Assembly: GCA_017469625.1 (NCBI GenBank)
Contig: JAFUGA010000033.1
Location: 1 to 56,656, forward strand
From: Bacteroidales bacterium
Lineage (GTDB): Bacteria > Bacteroidota > Bacteroidia > Bacteroidales > P3
Length of the DNA stretch: 56,656 nt
Direction: 5' to 3'
The translations under genes and the position numbers were made by a program. The notes beneath the pieces are model-generated. The model worked only from the letters and a program-made list of their open reading frames with translations, was not told where the DNA came from and made no database searches. Below are positions 34,501 to 44,288 of this stretch, piece by piece. How positions within the stretch are numbered: position 1 is the stretch's first letter; each line of letters opens with the position of its first letter.

Positions 34501-35793
34501 TTGCGTTCTATGATAGAGAGTATAAAACTTTCTGTTCCAAATCAGCAACCTTTTATAGCATTCAAAGATACTAAAGATTTTTCCAAAGAAGAAAAGCATA
34601 GAAAAATACTTGCTCCATTCTTTACAGAGTATATTTCACCTTTCTTACCCGATTTGTTTGCAATAAATGGTTATGATTTGGAAGTGCTTCCAAAGAGTGA
34701 TAAAAAAAGTGCAGAAGAGGGACTAAAATATGCAAACAATGAAGTTTGTTATCCTGCTACTCTTATAGTAGGGGACGCTGTAAAGGCTTTGAAAAGTGGA
34801 GATTATAATAGAGAAAACATTGCTTTTGGTATAACACAAACAGGAGGACAATGTAGGGCAACGAATTATTATGCTATACTTAGAAAAGCCTTTGTAGATG
34901 CAGGTTATGAAGATGTGCCTATCCTAAGTGTTAGTTTTGGAGGAGATACTTCAAAGAAACAAGATGGTTTTCAAATAAATTGGCGAAAAACTCTTCCTAT
35001 TCTGCTTGCTACAATATTGTTTGGAGATAGTCTTTCAAGGCTTTACTGTTCTACTATGGCAAGGGTAAAGGATAAACAGCAGGTTGAGGATTTGCAAGAC
35101 TCATATATACAAACTGCAAAACAGATTGTAAGAAAAAGAGATGTAAAAGGAATGCAAGAACTTTTGAAAAGAGCGGTTAAAGACTTTTCAAAACTTTTGC
35201 CAAATGAATACTTGCAAAGAAAAAAAGTAGGAATAGTAGGAGAAATCTACTTGAAGTATCATTCTTTTGCTAATCACGATGTTCAACGTTGGCTATTAAA
35301 CCAAGATATAGAGGTTGTACCTCCATCTTTGTTAGTTTTCTTTATACAAACTTTTGTAAATAGAAAGGTAAATAAAGAAAATAACATAGAGAAACAATCT
35401 TTGCCACAATTCGTTTTAGATTTTATATATAAATTGGTAAAAAAACAGGTAGATAAATACAATAAAATAATGTCTGAATTCAAATATTATCAACCTTTAG
35501 ACGATGTATTTGAGTTGAGCGAAAAGACAAAGAAAGTTATACCTCTTTACACCCAATTTGGCGAAGGTTGGTTGTTACCAGCAGAAATAGTAAATATGGT
35601 AGAACATGGAATAAATACAGTAGTATCTCTTCAACCTTTTGGTTGTATTGCAAACCATATAATAAGTAAAGGAGTAGAAAACAGAATTAAAGAACTGTAT
35701 CCTAAACTTAATTATCTTGCTTTAGATTTTGATAGTTCGGTTTCGCAAGTGAATATTAAAAACAGACTTTTACTTATGTTAGAAAACATATAA
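31582..35793 (+). CDS. 2-hydroxyacyl-CoA dehydratase activase fusion (two BcrAD/BadFG ATPase domains plus DUF2229)
   Basis: From ATG 31582 the protein is 1404 residues. Domain 1 (about 1-260) is an ASKHA ATPase, with GLDVGSTTAKIVVVDD and an Fe-S ligand region GNCAGGTGAFIDQM then SRCGVFSK. Domain 2 (about 325-600) repeats this, with WLGIDSGSTTTKITLCDE, NEACSSGCGTFIETF and GTRCTVFMNS. A Cys-rich linker (CRGCENNC) leads to DUF2229 and dehydratase-like regions (VIGIPRVLNMFEDFPFWETL; SENICFPAKLVHSHI). Classical activators donate electrons to 2-hydroxyacyl-CoA dehydratases through a 4Fe-4S cluster; fused giants like this are widespread in anaerobes and their substrate is unknown. It is a single-gene unit. 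Confidence 0.93.
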   Translation: MVYKTGLDVGSTTAKIVVVDDNDNIVFSTYQRHNADIKGTVKKIFSDIKQKLGNISTKFTLTGSAAMGLAERCGLSFVQEVVALTNFALKRQEPLHTIIDIGGEDAKIIFLEKDSVPDMRMNGNCAGGTGAFIDQMSVILNKSIQEMDALAKKSEKLFPIASRCGVFSKTDVQNLVAKNVPTEDICASIFHAVAVQVVSALSRGKQIKEKILFAGGPLTFISSLRESFLEYLGLKEDSLVQTLDNNLLVAKGCTYNKNTETLTLEEIETKLDNEKFSLYESDNNNLPQLFSTKEDYEKWKQEKLLFGKKIKTLKDYKGKAWLGIDSGSTTTKITLCDENEDIIFAYYNKNEGNPVQAVIKGLQEMKKEIQASNSSPIICGGCSTGYGEDLIKAAFSFQSNVVETIAHYTAAKRILPNVDFILDIGGQDMKALYVDNGVLSRIELNEACSSGCGTFIETFANGLGYNVSDFAQMAMTTQRPCDLGTRCTVFMNSKVKQFLREGRTVSDISAGLSYSVVRNCLYKVLKLEGKSLGENIVVQGGTMKNDSVVRALEKMLNRKVYRSERPELMGAYGCSLIAKEKSSEESLSLDEMINADNFTTKQITCRGCENNCLITTYHFANKNVFHSGNRCEKIFSSSSRAEKKGENIYDYKFKRLFEIKKLEKPSTVIGIPRVLNMFEDFPFWETLFSVCNIQVRISNISNYTKYEKSLNQIMSENICFPAKLVHSHIDNLIQEGVNHIFFPYVVYEESSSEKENNTYNCPIVSSYNVVIKHLKDKPEYKDVQIDSPVFSLKDRELLRKNCYEYLSQNFSIDKQTFAQAFEKALKAKRSFEKDLYEKNKSIYEEAIKNHQIVILLAGRPYHTDDLIQHSLSNIATDMGVAVINEDIARFDELEEKDKSFIVSQWSYINRIERGAFFVAKQDNNVQYAQMTSFGCGPDAFLLDDVQDILQRHHKSATFLKIDDIQNPGSLKLRLRSMIESIKLSVPNQQPFIAFKDTKDFSKEEKHRKILAPFFTEYISPFLPDLFAINGYDLEVLPKSDKKSAEEGLKYANNEVCYPATLIVGDAVKALKSGDYNRENIAFGITQTGGQCRATNYYAILRKAFVDAGYEDVPILSVSFGGDTSKKQDGFQINWRKTLPILLATILFGDSLSRLYCSTMARVKDKQQVEDLQDSYIQTAKQIVRKRDVKGMQELLKRAVKDFSKLLPNEYLQRKKVGIVGEIYLKYHSFANHDVQRWLLNQDIEVVPPSLLVFFIQTFVNRKVNKENNIEKQSLPQFVLDFIYKLVKKQVDKYNKIMSEFKYYQPLDDVFELSEKTKKVIPLYTQFGEGWLLPAEIVNMVEHGINTVVSLQPFGCIANHIISKGVENRIKELYPKLNYLALDFDSSVSQVNIKNRLLLMLENI

Positions 35794-35823
35794 CCATACT
35801 TATTTTACGATAGAATATTATTT

Positions 35824-35864
35824 AGAGATATTTTTCTGAAACTTCTTTTTGGAAAAATATCTCT
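35824..35864 (+). terminator. intrinsic terminator of the activase gene
   Basis: AGAGATATTTTTC (35824-35836) pairs perfectly with GAAAAATATCTCT (35852-35864) around 15 nt. It overlaps the first units of 21-bp repeat copy E. Confidence 0.7.
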
Positions 35865-35934
35865 TTACTTTAGTTCCACTATTCTTTACTTTAGAAAAAT
35901 AAAACTTTATTCTATTTTCACGAAACGAAGTTTT
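35842..35934 (+). repeat. 21-bp repeat family copy E, five degenerate units
   Basis: Diverged units (CTTCTTTTT, CTTTACTTT, CTTTACTTT, CTTTATTCT, CGAAGTTTT) begin at 35842, 35863, 35884, 35905 and 35926, still exactly 21 bp apart. They lie between the activase and the ribosomal cluster. The gene-free stretch 35794-36450 contains this array, the activase terminator, the str promoter at 36122-36153 and the structured leader. Confidence 0.65.
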
Positions 35935-36121
35935 AGAAAATAAAACAAAGAGTTGAGAGAATCATATATATAAATGATGTATCCATATTGTAATAACAAG
36001 GTATAATTTTGAAAACATAAAACTTGAAAATATGAAAAAATTAAGACAAAAAGAGGGATATTTATATTGATTACAACCAAGTTAGAGTTGAAATAAAATT
36101 TTATTTTTTTTTGAAAAAATA

Positions 36122-36153
36122 TTTGGAGGATAACGTAAATAGTTGTAATTTTG
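36122..36153 (+). promoter_or_regulatory. promoter of the ribosomal protein cluster
   Basis: TTTG (36122-36125), 20 bp, TAATTTTG (36146-36153): a full consensus match. Transcription would begin near 36160, leaving a leader of about 290 nt before rpsL. It is the only strong promoter that I see before the cluster. Confidence 0.8.
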
Positions 36154-36159
36154 CAAATT

Positions 36160-36450
36160 GAAAATAAATAGCGTCCTTAGAAGGAGTATGATAAACAGAT
36201 AAAGTTCTTGAGTCTGTGTGGGTTGCGTACTTAGAGAGGATTTTATCATTCAGGATTGTTGGCTGCAATCGGAATGACGCAAGGTTTGTTTTTGAGAGTA
36301 TGTTATGAAACTTTTTCATTAAAATCTCGTAATTTGTGTGAGTTTTATGTAGTTTCGTAACGGTTAGTATGCTTTGCAGCCCGAGATTTAGCTACAAAGT
36401 TTGATTAGAAAAAGAATAGAAATAATAAAAAAAAGGAACATATTTTAGAT
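36160..36450 (+). ncRNA. candidate structured 5' leader of rpsL (possible autoregulatory element)
   Basis: Complementary segments are A: GCGTC 36171-36175 with GACGC 36276-36280; B: ATGATAAA 36188-36195 with TTTATCAT 36242-36249; C: GTTATGAAACT 36302-36312 with AGTTTCGTAAC 36351-36361 (one G-U pair); D: GGCTGCAA 36261-36268 with TTGCAGCC 36374-36381, enclosing C; E: AAATCTCG 36322-36329 with CGAGATTT 36382-36389. D conflicts with A and with E, so they form pseudoknots or alternative folds. No family is identified. A single 8-bp match could arise by chance in 290 nt; the set is more persuasive. Confidence 0.5.
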
Positions 36451-36831
36451 ATGCCAACAATTCAACAATTAGTTCGTAAAGGACGTAGTACAGCGGAGTA
36501 TAAGAGTAAGTCTCCTGCATTGGATTCTTGTCCGCAACGTAGAGGAGTTTGTACAAGAGTTTATACTACAACTCCAAAAAAACCTAACTCAGCAATGAGA
36601 AAGGTTGCCAGAGTGAAATTGACTAATGGTAAGGAAGTAAATGCTTACATACCAGGTGAAGGACATAACTTACAAGAACACTCTATAGTTATGATTAGAG
36701 GTGGTAGAGTAAAAGACCTTCCAGGTGTTAGATACCATATCATTAGAGGTGCTTTGGATACAGCGGGCGTTGATGGAAGAAAACAAAGACGTTCTAAATA
36801 TGGAGCAAAGAGACCTAAAGATTCTAAATAA
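36451..36831 (+). CDS. rpsL: 30S ribosomal protein S12
   Basis: The 126-residue protein is a decoding-centre component of the 30S subunit. It has [20 protein letters not shown] and [20 protein letters not shown]. The lysines at which streptomycin-resistance changes occur (Lys 44 and Lys 88 here) are wild type. It is the first gene of the str section, with AAAAAGGAACAT upstream and a long leader. Confidence 0.99.
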   Translation: MPTIQQLVRKGRSTAEYKSKSPALDSCPQRRGVCTRVYTTTPKKPNSAMRKVARVKLTNGKEVNAYIPGEGHNLQEHSIVMIRGGRVKDLPGVRYHIIRGALDTAGVDGRKQRRSKYGAKRPKDSK

Positions 36832-36865
36832 TTAAGATTAAACATTTTTAAGGTAGATAAATAAG

Positions 36866-37333
36866 ATGAGAAAAGCTAAACCAAGAAAAAGAATAATACT
36901 TCCAGACCCAAAATTTAACGAAGTTCTTGTAACAAAATTCGTTAATAATATAATGTTGAAAGGAAAGAAGACTATCGCTTATAAAATCTTTTATGATGCA
37001 ATAGATATAGTAAGTGATAGAACAAAAGAAAATGGTCTTGATATTTGGAAGAAAGGTCTTGCAAATGTAACACCAAATGTTGAGGTAAGAAGTCGTCGTA
37101 TAGGTGGTGCTACATTCCAAATACCTACAGAAATTCGTCCAGACAGAAAAATGTCTATGGGAATGAAGAATCTTATAGGTTTTGCGAGAAAACGTTCTGA
37201 GAAAACAATGGCTATGCGTCTTGCTTCAGAAATTATTGCTGCTTCAAAAGAAGAAGGTGCAGCATTCAAGAGAAAAGAAGATATTCACAGAATGGCGGAA
37301 GCTAACAAAGCATTCTCTCATTTCAGAGCATAA
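36866..37333 (+). CDS. rpsG: 30S ribosomal protein S7
   Basis: The 155-residue protein is the primary assembly protein of the 30S head. It has [20 protein letters not shown] at the start, then [19 protein letters not shown], and [15 protein letters not shown] at the end. It lies 34 nt after rpsL; in Escherichia coli S7 represses the str operon from this intercistronic region, but no comparable structure is obvious here. Confidence 0.99.
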   Translation: MRKAKPRKRIILPDPKFNEVLVTKFVNNIMLKGKKTIAYKIFYDAIDIVSDRTKENGLDIWKKGLANVTPNVEVRSRRIGGATFQIPTEIRPDRKMSMGMKNLIGFARKRSEKTMAMRLASEIIAASKEEGAAFKRKEDIHRMAEANKAFSHFRA

Positions 37334-37369
37334 TCTCTAAGTAAATTAAAGAAAAGAATAGGATTATAG

Positions 37370-39454
37370 ATGGCAGATTTACATTACACAAGAAACATAG
37401 GCATTATGGCTCATATAGACGCAGGTAAAACTACGACTACAGAGCGTATATTGTTCTATACGGGTAAAAACCATAAGATAGGCGAAACGCACGATGGTAC
37501 AGCTACAATGGACTGGATGGAGGAAGAGCAAGAAAGAGGTATTACTATTACTTCTGCAGCTACAACCGTATTCTGGAAATATCAAAATAGAGATTACAAA
37601 ATAAACATTATTGATACACCTGGACACGTAGATTTTACAGTAGAAGTTGAGCGTTCTTTGCGTGTATTAGATGGAGCAATTGCTTTGTTCTGTGCAGTAG
37701 GAGGAGTAGAACCTCAGAGTGAAACTGTATGGAGACAAGCAGATAAATACAACGTACCTCGCATTGGTTTTGTAAATAAGATGGACAGAGCTGGTGCAGA
37801 TTTCTTCAATGTTTTAGGAGAGATAAAGGAAAAATTGGGTGCAAATCCTATTCCGTTGGAAATTCCTATTGGACAAGAAGATATGTTCAAAGGAGTTATA
37901 GACCTTGTAAGAAATAAAGCCCTTATGTACGATGAGGCTACCAATGGAACACAAACTTTTGAAATTCCTATCCCAGACGATTTAAAAGAGATAGCAGCAA
38001 AATACAGAAAACAACTTATAGAAGGTGTGGCTGAGGAAGATGATGAGTTGTTGGAAAGATATATGGAAGACGAAGAAAGTATTACTGAGTCCGAAATTAT
38101 TAAATATGTACGCAAGGCAACTTGCGAACAAAGAATAGTACCTGTGTTATGTGGCTCTGCTTTTAAAAATAAAGGAATTCAAAACTTAATAGATGCTGTT
38201 TGTGAATACCTTCCAAGTCCTATGGACGTGCCTGAACTAAAAGGTATCAATCCAAAAACAGAAGAAGAGGTAACAAGAAAAGTTAGTGTAAAAGAACCTT
38301 TTAGTGCATTAGCTTTTAAAATAGCAACAGACCCTTATGTAGGTAGAATATGTTTCTTTAGAGTTTATTCTGGTGCTTTGACTTCAGGTTCTTATGTGTT
38401 CAATGCAAACACAGGTAAAAAGGAGAGAATATCAAGAATTATGCAGATGCACGCAAATCATCAAAATCCTCTTGAACGTATAGAGACTGGAGATATAGGT
38501 GCAGCTGTTGGTTTTAAAGATATAAAAACAGGTAATACTTTGTGTGATGAAAATAGTCCAATTATATTGGAATCTATGACCTTCCCTGAACCTGTTATCT
38601 CTATAGCAATAGAACCTAAACAACAAGCAGATGTAGATAAATTCAACACAGCATTGACAAAACTTACAGAGGAAGACCCTACATTACAAGTTGAAACAGA
38701 TGAAGCTTCTGGTCAAACTATATTAAAAGGAATGGGAGAACTTCATTTGGATATTATCATAGAACGAATAAAAAGAGAGTTCGGTGTAGAATGTAATGAA
38801 GGAAAACCTCAGGTTGCATACAAAGAAGCTATTACAGAAGAGGTTGAGCATAGAGAGGTATATAAGAAACAGACAGGTGGTAGAGGTAAGTTTGCTGATA
38901 TTATATTCAGAATAGGACCTGCTGATGACGATGTTAAAGGATTACAATTTATCAATGAAGTCAAAGGTGGTAATATTCCGAAAGAGTATATTCCTGCAGT
39001 GGAAAAGGGTTTCAAAGACGCTATGACAAATGGTGTTATGGCAGGTTTCCCAATGGAGAGTATGAAAGTTACTCTATTAGATGGTTCTTATCATCCAGTG
39101 GATTCAGATTCTCTATCCTTTGAAATATGTGCAAAAATTGCTTTCAAGGAAGCAGCAAAGAAAGCAAAACCTGTTCTTATGGAGCCTATAATGTCTGTAG
39201 AGGTAAATACTCCAGATGCTTATCTTGGAGATGTTACAGGAGATTTGAACAGGAGAAGAGCTATTTTGGAAAGCATTACGGCCAAAGTAGGTGTTCAATC
39301 TGTGAAAACAAAAGTTCCTTTGAGTAAGATGTTCGGTTATGTTACAGCTTTGAGAACTATTACTTCAGGAAGAGCAAATTCTACTATGGAGTTTTCGCAC
39401 TATGCACAAGCTCCTAAAGATGTTACAGAGGAAGTTTTAAAAGAAAACAATTAA
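37370..39454 (+). CDS. fusA: elongation factor G
   Basis: The 694-residue translocase has G1 [19 protein letters not shown] at residues 14-32, the switch region with [15 protein letters not shown]3 DTPGHVDF, and G4 [11 protein letters not shown]. Four further domains follow, with the domain IV loop in the C-terminal third. It drives ribosome translocation and recycling. It sits 36 nt after rpsG, the usual str order; no tuf gene follows, and rpsJ comes directly. Confidence 0.98.
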   Translation: MADLHYTRNIGIMAHIDAGKTTTTERILFYTGKNHKIGETHDGTATMDWMEEEQERGITITSAATTVFWKYQNRDYKINIIDTPGHVDFTVEVERSLRVLDGAIALFCAVGGVEPQSETVWRQADKYNVPRIGFVNKMDRAGADFFNVLGEIKEKLGANPIPLEIPIGQEDMFKGVIDLVRNKALMYDEATNGTQTFEIPIPDDLKEIAAKYRKQLIEGVAEEDDELLERYMEDEESITESEIIKYVRKATCEQRIVPVLCGSAFKNKGIQNLIDAVCEYLPSPMDVPELKGINPKTEEEVTRKVSVKEPFSALAFKIATDPYVGRICFFRVYSGALTSGSYVFNANTGKKERISRIMQMHANHQNPLERIETGDIGAAVGFKDIKTGNTLCDENSPIILESMTFPEPVISIAIEPKQQADVDKFNTALTKLTEEDPTLQVETDEASGQTILKGMGELHLDIIIERIKREFGVECNEGKPQVAYKEAITEEVEHREVYKKQTGGRGKFADIIFRIGPADDDVKGLQFINEVKGGNIPKEYIPAVEKGFKDAMTNGVMAGFPMESMKVTLLDGSYHPVDSDSLSFEICAKIAFKEAAKKAKPVLMEPIMSVEVNTPDAYLGDVTGDLNRRRAILESITAKVGVQSVKTKVPLSKMFGYVTALRTITSGRANSTMEFSHYAQAPKDVTEEVLKENN

Positions 39455-39483
39455 AAAGTTTAAATAAATAAATTAAAAAAATC

Positions 39484-39798
39484 GTGAGCCAAGAAAAACA
39501 AAAAATTAGAATCAAATTGAAATCGTACGATCACAACTTGGTTGATAAATCAGCTGAGAAGATTGTTAAGACTGTAAAGATGACTGGTGCACACGTGCAA
39601 GGACCTATTCCTTTGCCAACAAATAAGAAAATCTTTACTGTGAATCGTTCTACTTTTGTTAACAAAAAGTCAAGAGAGCAATTTGAGTTAAATTCTTACA
39701 AACGTTTATTAGATATAGATAGTACATCTGCACAAACAATAGACGCTTTGATGAAATTAGAATTGCCTTCTGGAGTTGAGGTTGAAATAAAAGTTTGA
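39484..39798 (+). CDS. rpsJ: 30S ribosomal protein S10 (GTG start)
   Basis: The 104-residue protein contains the family core [20 protein letters not shown] and [17 protein letters not shown]. Its start is GTG at 39484 (GTGAGCCAAGAA); no ATG is available nearby, so a non-ATG start for a highly expressed gene seems real. It binds 16S rRNA in the 30S head and NusB/NusG in transcription. It opens the S10 section without a separate promoter that I can see. Confidence 0.97.
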   Translation: MSQEKQKIRIKLKSYDHNLVDKSAEKIVKTVKMTGAHVQGPIPLPTNKKIFTVNRSTFVNKKSREQFELNSYKRLLDIDSTSAQTIDALMKLELPSGVEVEIKV

Positions 39799-39899
39799 TA
39801 GTAAAAGAATTTCAGTTTGAATTAAAAGTAAAATTAATTAGTCCAGCCAATGATAAGTCGTGATGACCTCAAGCTGGAGATAATGTAAAAAATTAAAAA
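39799..39899 (+). promoter_or_regulatory. 101-nt spacer between rpsJ and rplC with a possible hairpin
   Basis: TCCAGC (39841-39846) is complementary to GCTGGA (39872-39877), enclosing 25 nt that include GTCGTGATGAC, itself able to fold (GTC/GAC). It is one of the longest spacers in the cluster and could be a control site for the genes behind it. The evidence is weak. Confidence 0.3.
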
Positions 39900-40529
39900 A
39901 TGTCAGGATTAATAGGAAAAAAAATTGGAATGACTAGCATCTTTGATGCCTCTGGCAAACAACAGCCATGCACAGTAATAGAGGCTGGTCCATGTGTTGT
40001 AACACAAGTAAAGACACCTGATAAGGATGGTTATAGTGCTATTCAGTTAGCATTCGAGGAAATGAAAGAAAGCAAAGCAACAAAACCTATGAAAGGTCAT
40101 TTTGCAAAAGCCTCAACCACTCCTAAAAGACACCTTGCAGAATTTTCTCGTTTTGAAGAAGGAGAAAGAAAGCATTTTGGAGAAGTACTTACTTGCAATG
40201 TATTCACAGAAGGTGAATTCGTAGATGTTGTAGGTATTTCTAAAGGTAAAGGTTTTCAAGGTGTTGTTCGCCGTCATGGTTTTGGCGGAGTAGGTGATAA
40301 AACACACGGTCAAGATGACCGTTTGCGTGCTCCTGGTTCAGTAGGTGCTTCTTCATACCCATCAAGAGTGTTTAAAGGTATGAGAATGGCTGGACAAATG
40401 GGTAATCACAGAGTTAAGGTTCAAAATCTAAAGATACTTAAGATTTTTGAAGAGAAAAACTTAATATTAGTTAAAGGATCAGTTCCTGGTCCAAAGGGTT
40501 CAATTTTAAAACTTGAGAGATGGAGCTAA
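39900..40529 (+). CDS. rplC: 50S ribosomal protein L3
   Basis: The 209-residue protein begins [20 protein letters not shown] and contains the conserved loop [20 protein letters not shown] and [16 protein letters not shown], which reaches towards the peptidyl transferase centre. It is a primary 50S assembly protein. The next gene overlaps its end by 10 nt, so L3 and L4 are translationally coupled. Confidence 0.98.
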   Translation: MSGLIGKKIGMTSIFDASGKQQPCTVIEAGPCVVTQVKTPDKDGYSAIQLAFEEMKESKATKPMKGHFAKASTTPKRHLAEFSRFEEGERKHFGEVLTCNVFTEGEFVDVVGISKGKGFQGVVRRHGFGGVGDKTHGQDDRLRAPGSVGASSYPSRVFKGMRMAGQMGNHRVKVQNLKILKIFEEKNLILVKGSVPGPKGSILKLERWS

Positions 40530-41155
40530 AAGTATATAACATTAAGGGTGAAGATACAGGTAAAACTATTACCGTGAATGATTCGTTGTTTCAAACAGAA
40601 CCTAATGACCATGTTATTTGGTTAAATGTTAAACAGTTTTTGGCTGACCAGAGACAGGGAACCCATAAATCAAAGGAACGTTCAGAAGTTTCTGGCTCAA
40701 CGAGAAAACTAAAAAGACAAAAAGGTACAGGTGGAGCTCGTTCCGGAGATATAAACAGTCCTGTTATGGTTGGTGGAGGACGTGCTTTTGGTCCTCGTCC
40801 AAGAGATTATAGATTTAAATTAAATAAGAAAGTAAAGGTCTTAGCAAAACTTTCTGCATTGTATTATAAGGCTAAAGATGAGCAAATTAGAGTAGTAGAA
40901 GATTTCTCTTTTGAAGCTCCGAAAACAAAAGAAATGGTAAAAGTTTTAGATGCCTTGAAACTTAAAGATAAAAAATCTTTATTTGTTTTGCAACCATGTA
41001 AAGAAAATTTTGTAACTTTGTCGGCCAGAAATCTTAAGAATGTGAGAGTAATGAGTGCTCAAACATTGAACACATACGAGATTTTGCATGCAAATACTCT
41101 TGTGTTTAGTGAATCTGCTCTTATGGAGTTAGATAAAATGCATTCAAACGCTTAA
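40520..41155 (+). CDS. rplD: 50S ribosomal protein L4
   Basis: The 211-residue protein has the exit-tunnel loop region [20 protein letters not shown] and [21 protein letters not shown]. In Escherichia coli L4 represses the S10 operon; whether that holds here is unknown. Its ATG lies within the last codons of rplC. Confidence 0.98.
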   Translation: MELKVYNIKGEDTGKTITVNDSLFQTEPNDHVIWLNVKQFLADQRQGTHKSKERSEVSGSTRKLKRQKGTGGARSGDINSPVMVGGGRAFGPRPRDYRFKLNKKVKVLAKLSALYYKAKDEQIRVVEDFSFEAPKTKEMVKVLDALKLKDKKSLFVLQPCKENFVTLSARNLKNVRVMSAQTLNTYEILHANTLVFSESALMELDKMHSNA

Positions 41156-41189
41156 TGTTCAGTATAACAATTTAATTGTAAGATAAAAA

Positions 41190-41483
41190 ATGAGTATAAT
41201 AATAAAGCCGATTATTACAGAAAAGATGACAAAGATAAACGAGAAGGATAATACTCGTTGTGCTTTTGTTGTAGATAGAAAGGCAAATAAGATAGAAATA
41301 AAGAAAGCGGTTGAAGACTTGTATAATGTAAAGGTTGAGAGTATAAATACTATCAACTATAAGGGCAAAAGAAAAGCTAGATATACAAAAGCAGGTTACA
41401 TACAAGGAAGAACAAATGCTTTCAAAAAGGCAATGGTAACATTGGCTGAGGGTGATACAATAGACTTTTTTAGCAATATTTAA
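41190..41483 (+). CDS. rplW: 50S ribosomal protein L23
   Basis: The 97-residue protein begins [19 protein letters not shown] and contains [20 protein letters not shown], the hallmark of L23. It sits at the tunnel exit and docks trigger factor and SRP. It lies 34 nt after rplD and 8 nt before rplB. Confidence 0.98.
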   Translation: MSIIIKPIITEKMTKINEKDNTRCAFVVDRKANKIEIKKAVEDLYNVKVESINTINYKGKRKARYTKAGYIQGRTNAFKKAMVTLAEGDTIDFFSNI

Positions 41484-41491
41484 ATAAAGAG

Positions 41492-42316
41492 ATGGCTTTA
41501 AAAAAATTAAAACCGACAACACCGGGACAGAGACATAGAATTGCAAGTTCTTTTGAAGAAATAACTGCAACTAAACCTGAGAAGAGTTTGGTTATGGGTA
41601 TCCACAAAACAGGTGGAAGAAATAATCAAGGAAAAATGACCATGAGATATATCGGTGGTGGTCATAAGAAATTATATCGTTTTATAGATTTCCTTAGAAA
41701 TAAGGACGGTATCCCTGCAGTGGTAAAAACAATAGAATATGACCCAAATCGTACAGCTCGTATTGCTTTAGTTTGTTATACAGATGGTGAAAAACGATAT
41801 ATTGTTTCTCCTAACGGTTTGAAAGTCGGACAGACAATAATGTCAGGTAAAGGAGTTGCTCCTGAAATAGGCAACACATTATTTCTTAGTGAAATTCCTT
41901 TTGGTACAATGATTCATAATATAGAATTACGTCCAGGAGAAGGTGCTAAATTGGTGAGAAGTGCTGGTTCTTATGCACAGCTTATGTCCAGAGATGGAAA
42001 ATATGCTATACTAAAAATGCCTTCTGGTGAAACAAGAATGATTCTTCAGGCATGTAGAGCAACTATCGGAGTTGTTTCAAATACAGAACACAATCTTGAA
42101 GTTTCAGGAAAAGCTGGTCGTTCTCGTTGGTTAGGAAGAAGACCAAGAGTTAGAGGCGTTGTTATGAATCCTGTTGATCACCCTATGGGTGGAGGTGAAG
42201 GTAGAGCTTCTGGAGGACATCCTCGTTCTCGTAAAGGTATGCCTGCTAAGGGATATAAGACAAGAGCTCCAAAGAAAACAACGAGTATGTATATAATAGA
42301 AAGACGTAAGAAATAA
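41492..42316 (+). CDS. rplB: 50S ribosomal protein L2
   Basis: The 274-residue protein has [19 protein letters not shown] and the peptidyl-transferase-proximal motif [19 protein letters not shown] with its conserved His. It bridges the subunits and is needed for peptidyl transfer. Normal length, 8 nt after rplW. Confidence 0.99.
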   Translation: MALKKLKPTTPGQRHRIASSFEEITATKPEKSLVMGIHKTGGRNNQGKMTMRYIGGGHKKLYRFIDFLRNKDGIPAVVKTIEYDPNRTARIALVCYTDGEKRYIVSPNGLKVGQTIMSGKGVAPEIGNTLFLSEIPFGTMIHNIELRPGEGAKLVRSAGSYAQLMSRDGKYAILKMPSGETRMILQACRATIGVVSNTEHNLEVSGKAGRSRWLGRRPRVRGVVMNPVDHPMGGGEGRASGGHPRSRKGMPAKGYKTRAPKKTTSMYIIERRKK

Positions 42317-42334
42317 TAAAATCAGAGAAAGATT

Positions 42335-42613
42335 ATGAGCCGTTCATTAAAAAAAGGACCTTATATTTATTATAAGTTAGAGAAGAAGGTTTTGGATGCT
42401 CAATCCAAAAAGAATAAAACTACAATTAAAACTTGGTCAAGAGCTTCTATGATTTCTCCTGATTTCGTTGGTTTGACTATAGCAGTTCACAACGGAAATA
42501 AGTTTATTCCTGTATATATTACAGAAAATATGGTAGGACATAAATTAGGTGAATTTGCTCCGACTAGAATTTTTAGAGGACATGCTGGTCAGAAAGATAA
42601 AGGAAAGAAATAA
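42335..42613 (+). CDS. rpsS: 30S ribosomal protein S19
   Basis: The 92-residue protein starts [19 protein letters not shown] and has the conserved [20 protein letters not shown] and [16 protein letters not shown]. It binds 16S rRNA with S13 in the 30S head. It lies 18 nt after rplB. Confidence 0.99.
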   Translation: MSRSLKKGPYIYYKLEKKVLDAQSKKNKTTIKTWSRASMISPDFVGLTIAVHNGNKFIPVYITENMVGHKLGEFAPTRIFRGHAGQKDKGKK

Positions 42614-42626
42614 AAAGAGATAGAAG

Positions 42627-43067
42627 ATGGGATCAAGAAAACATAAATGTGCAGAGATATATAAAGAATCTCGTAAAAGTAGATATGTTGCAAGATTAAA
42701 CAACAATCCTACATCTCCGAGAAAGACACGTCTTATGGCTAATGCTATTAGAGGACTTGACGTTGATAAAGCATTGGGAATATTACAATATTCTCATAGA
42801 GAATCTGCTCCGAAATTAAGAAAATTATTACTTTCTGCTATGGCAAATTGGCAAGTAAAAAATACTGGCAAAGTTATGGAAGAAAGTGAATTGTATATCA
42901 AAATGATATGTGTAAACGGAGGAAGACAATTAAAACGTCTTAGAACAGCTCCACAAGGTCGTGGTTATAGAGTGAGAAAACGTTCAAATCACGTTATACT
43001 TGAATTAGGTAGCAGGGTAGAGGAGAGAACTGCCACTACAGAGTCAAATGATGTAGAGAATAAATAG
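42627..43067 (+). CDS. rplV: 50S ribosomal protein L22
   Basis: The 146-residue protein has the core YVARLNNNPTSPRKTRLMAN and the tunnel-lining loop ending GRGYRVRKRSNHVILEL. A short acidic C-terminal tail (ERTATTESNDVENK) goes beyond the usual end, as in other Bacteroidetes. It lies 13 nt after rpsS. Confidence 0.98.
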   Translation: MGSRKHKCAEIYKESRKSRYVARLNNNPTSPRKTRLMANAIRGLDVDKALGILQYSHRESAPKLRKLLLSAMANWQVKNTGKVMEESELYIKMICVNGGRQLKRLRTAPQGRGYRVRKRSNHVILELGSRVEERTATTESNDVENK

Positions 43068-43094
43068 TTTGTAAACAAAAAAAGATATTTTAGG

Positions 43095-43838
43095 ATGGGA
43101 CAAAAAACAAATCCAATAGGTAACAGACTAGGAATCATCAGAGGATGGGATTCAAACTGGTATGGTGGCAGAAATTTCGAATCCAAGTTAGTTGAAGATG
43201 ATAAAATTAGAAAATATCTTAATGCTCGTTTAAGCAAGGCTGAGATATCTAAGATATACATTGAACGAACATTGAAACGTATCACTGTTACCATCAACAC
43301 CGCTAAACCTGGTTTTATAATAGGAAAAGGTGGTCAAGAAGTTGATAAAATAAAAGAAGAACTTAAAAAACTTACAGAAAAAGAAGTTCAAATAAATATT
43401 TCTGAAGTAAAACGTCCAGAAATGGATGCGAGATTGGTTTCAGAAAGTATTGCTAGACAAATAGAAGGTAGAGTTTCTTACAGAAAAGCTATAAAAATGG
43501 CTATAACTTCTACTATGAGAGTGGGAGCAGAGGGAATAAAAGTTTCTATCTCTGGTCGTATCGGTGGTGCTGAAATGGCAAGAACAGAGCATTATAAAGA
43601 AGGAAGAACTCCTTTGCATACTTTACGTGCAGATATAGACTATGCTCAATCTGAAGCACATACTACTTATGGAAGAATAGGTGTAAAAGTGTGGATATGT
43701 AGAGGTATAGTTTATAACAAAGTAGAGTTGGTTCCTTCAACAGTTGGTGGAGGAATGAAAGATGGAAATAGAGGAACTCAACGTTCTAATATGGGATCTC
43801 GTTCTCGTAGAAAAAATAACAGTAGGGACTTTAAATAA
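43095..43838 (+). CDS. rpsC: 30S ribosomal protein S3
   Basis: The 247-residue protein begins [20 protein letters not shown]. It has the KH motif [20 protein letters not shown] and the C-terminal domain [18 protein letters not shown]. It forms part of the mRNA entry helicase. Its basic tail ([12 protein letters not shown]) is slightly longer than in enterobacteria. Confidence 0.99.
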   Translation: MGQKTNPIGNRLGIIRGWDSNWYGGRNFESKLVEDDKIRKYLNARLSKAEISKIYIERTLKRITVTINTAKPGFIIGKGGQEVDKIKEELKKLTEKEVQINISEVKRPEMDARLVSESIARQIEGRVSYRKAIKMAITSTMRVGAEGIKVSISGRIGGAEMARTEHYKEGRTPLHTLRADIDYAQSEAHTTYGRIGVKVWICRGIVYNKVELVPSTVGGGMKDGNRGTQRSNMGSRSRRKNNSRDFK

Positions 43839-43847
43839 TTTAGAGAT

Positions 43848-44270
43848 ATGTTACAGCCAAATAAGACAAAATATAGAAAACAACAAAAAGGTAAGATGAA
43901 AGGTCTTGCTTTCAGAGGTCATGAATTATCGTTCGGTACGTTTGGAATCAAATCTTTAAATACATCTTTTATTACAGGTCGTCAAATAGAAGCTGCTCGT
44001 CAAGCTATAACTCGTTATATGAAACGTGAAGGACAACTTTGGATAAGAATATTCCCAGACAAACCTATTACTAAAAAACCAAATGAGGTACGTATGGGTA
44101 AAGGTAAAGGAGCTCCTGAATATTTTGTAGCAAGAGTAAAACCTGGTACTATTTTGTTTGAAGCAGAAGGAGTACCTGTTGAAATAGCAAAAGAGGCTAT
44201 GAGATTGGGTGCACAAAAATTACCTGTTATTACAAAGTTTGTTGTGCGTAGAGATTATGTAGAAGAATAA
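43848..44270 (+). CDS. rplP: 50S ribosomal protein L16
   Basis: The 140-residue protein starts [19 protein letters not shown]. It has the conserved [20 protein letters not shown] with the Arg that is hydroxylated in some bacteria, and [19 protein letters not shown]. It contacts the A-site tRNA elbow. It lies 9 nt after rpsC. Confidence 0.99.
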   Translation: MLQPNKTKYRKQQKGKMKGLAFRGHELSFGTFGIKSLNTSFITGRQIEAARQAITRYMKREGQLWIRIFPDKPITKKPNEVRMGKGKGAPEYFVARVKPGTILFEAEGVPVEIAKEAMRLGAQKLPVITKFVVRRDYVEE

Positions 44271-44288
44271 AAATTGAGGAGATATAAT

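Noticed and set aside
36160-36450. Leader considered as tmRNA, RNase P RNA, 6S RNA or SRP RNA
   Set aside because: No characteristic conserved segments were recognised, and no terminator separates it from rpsL.
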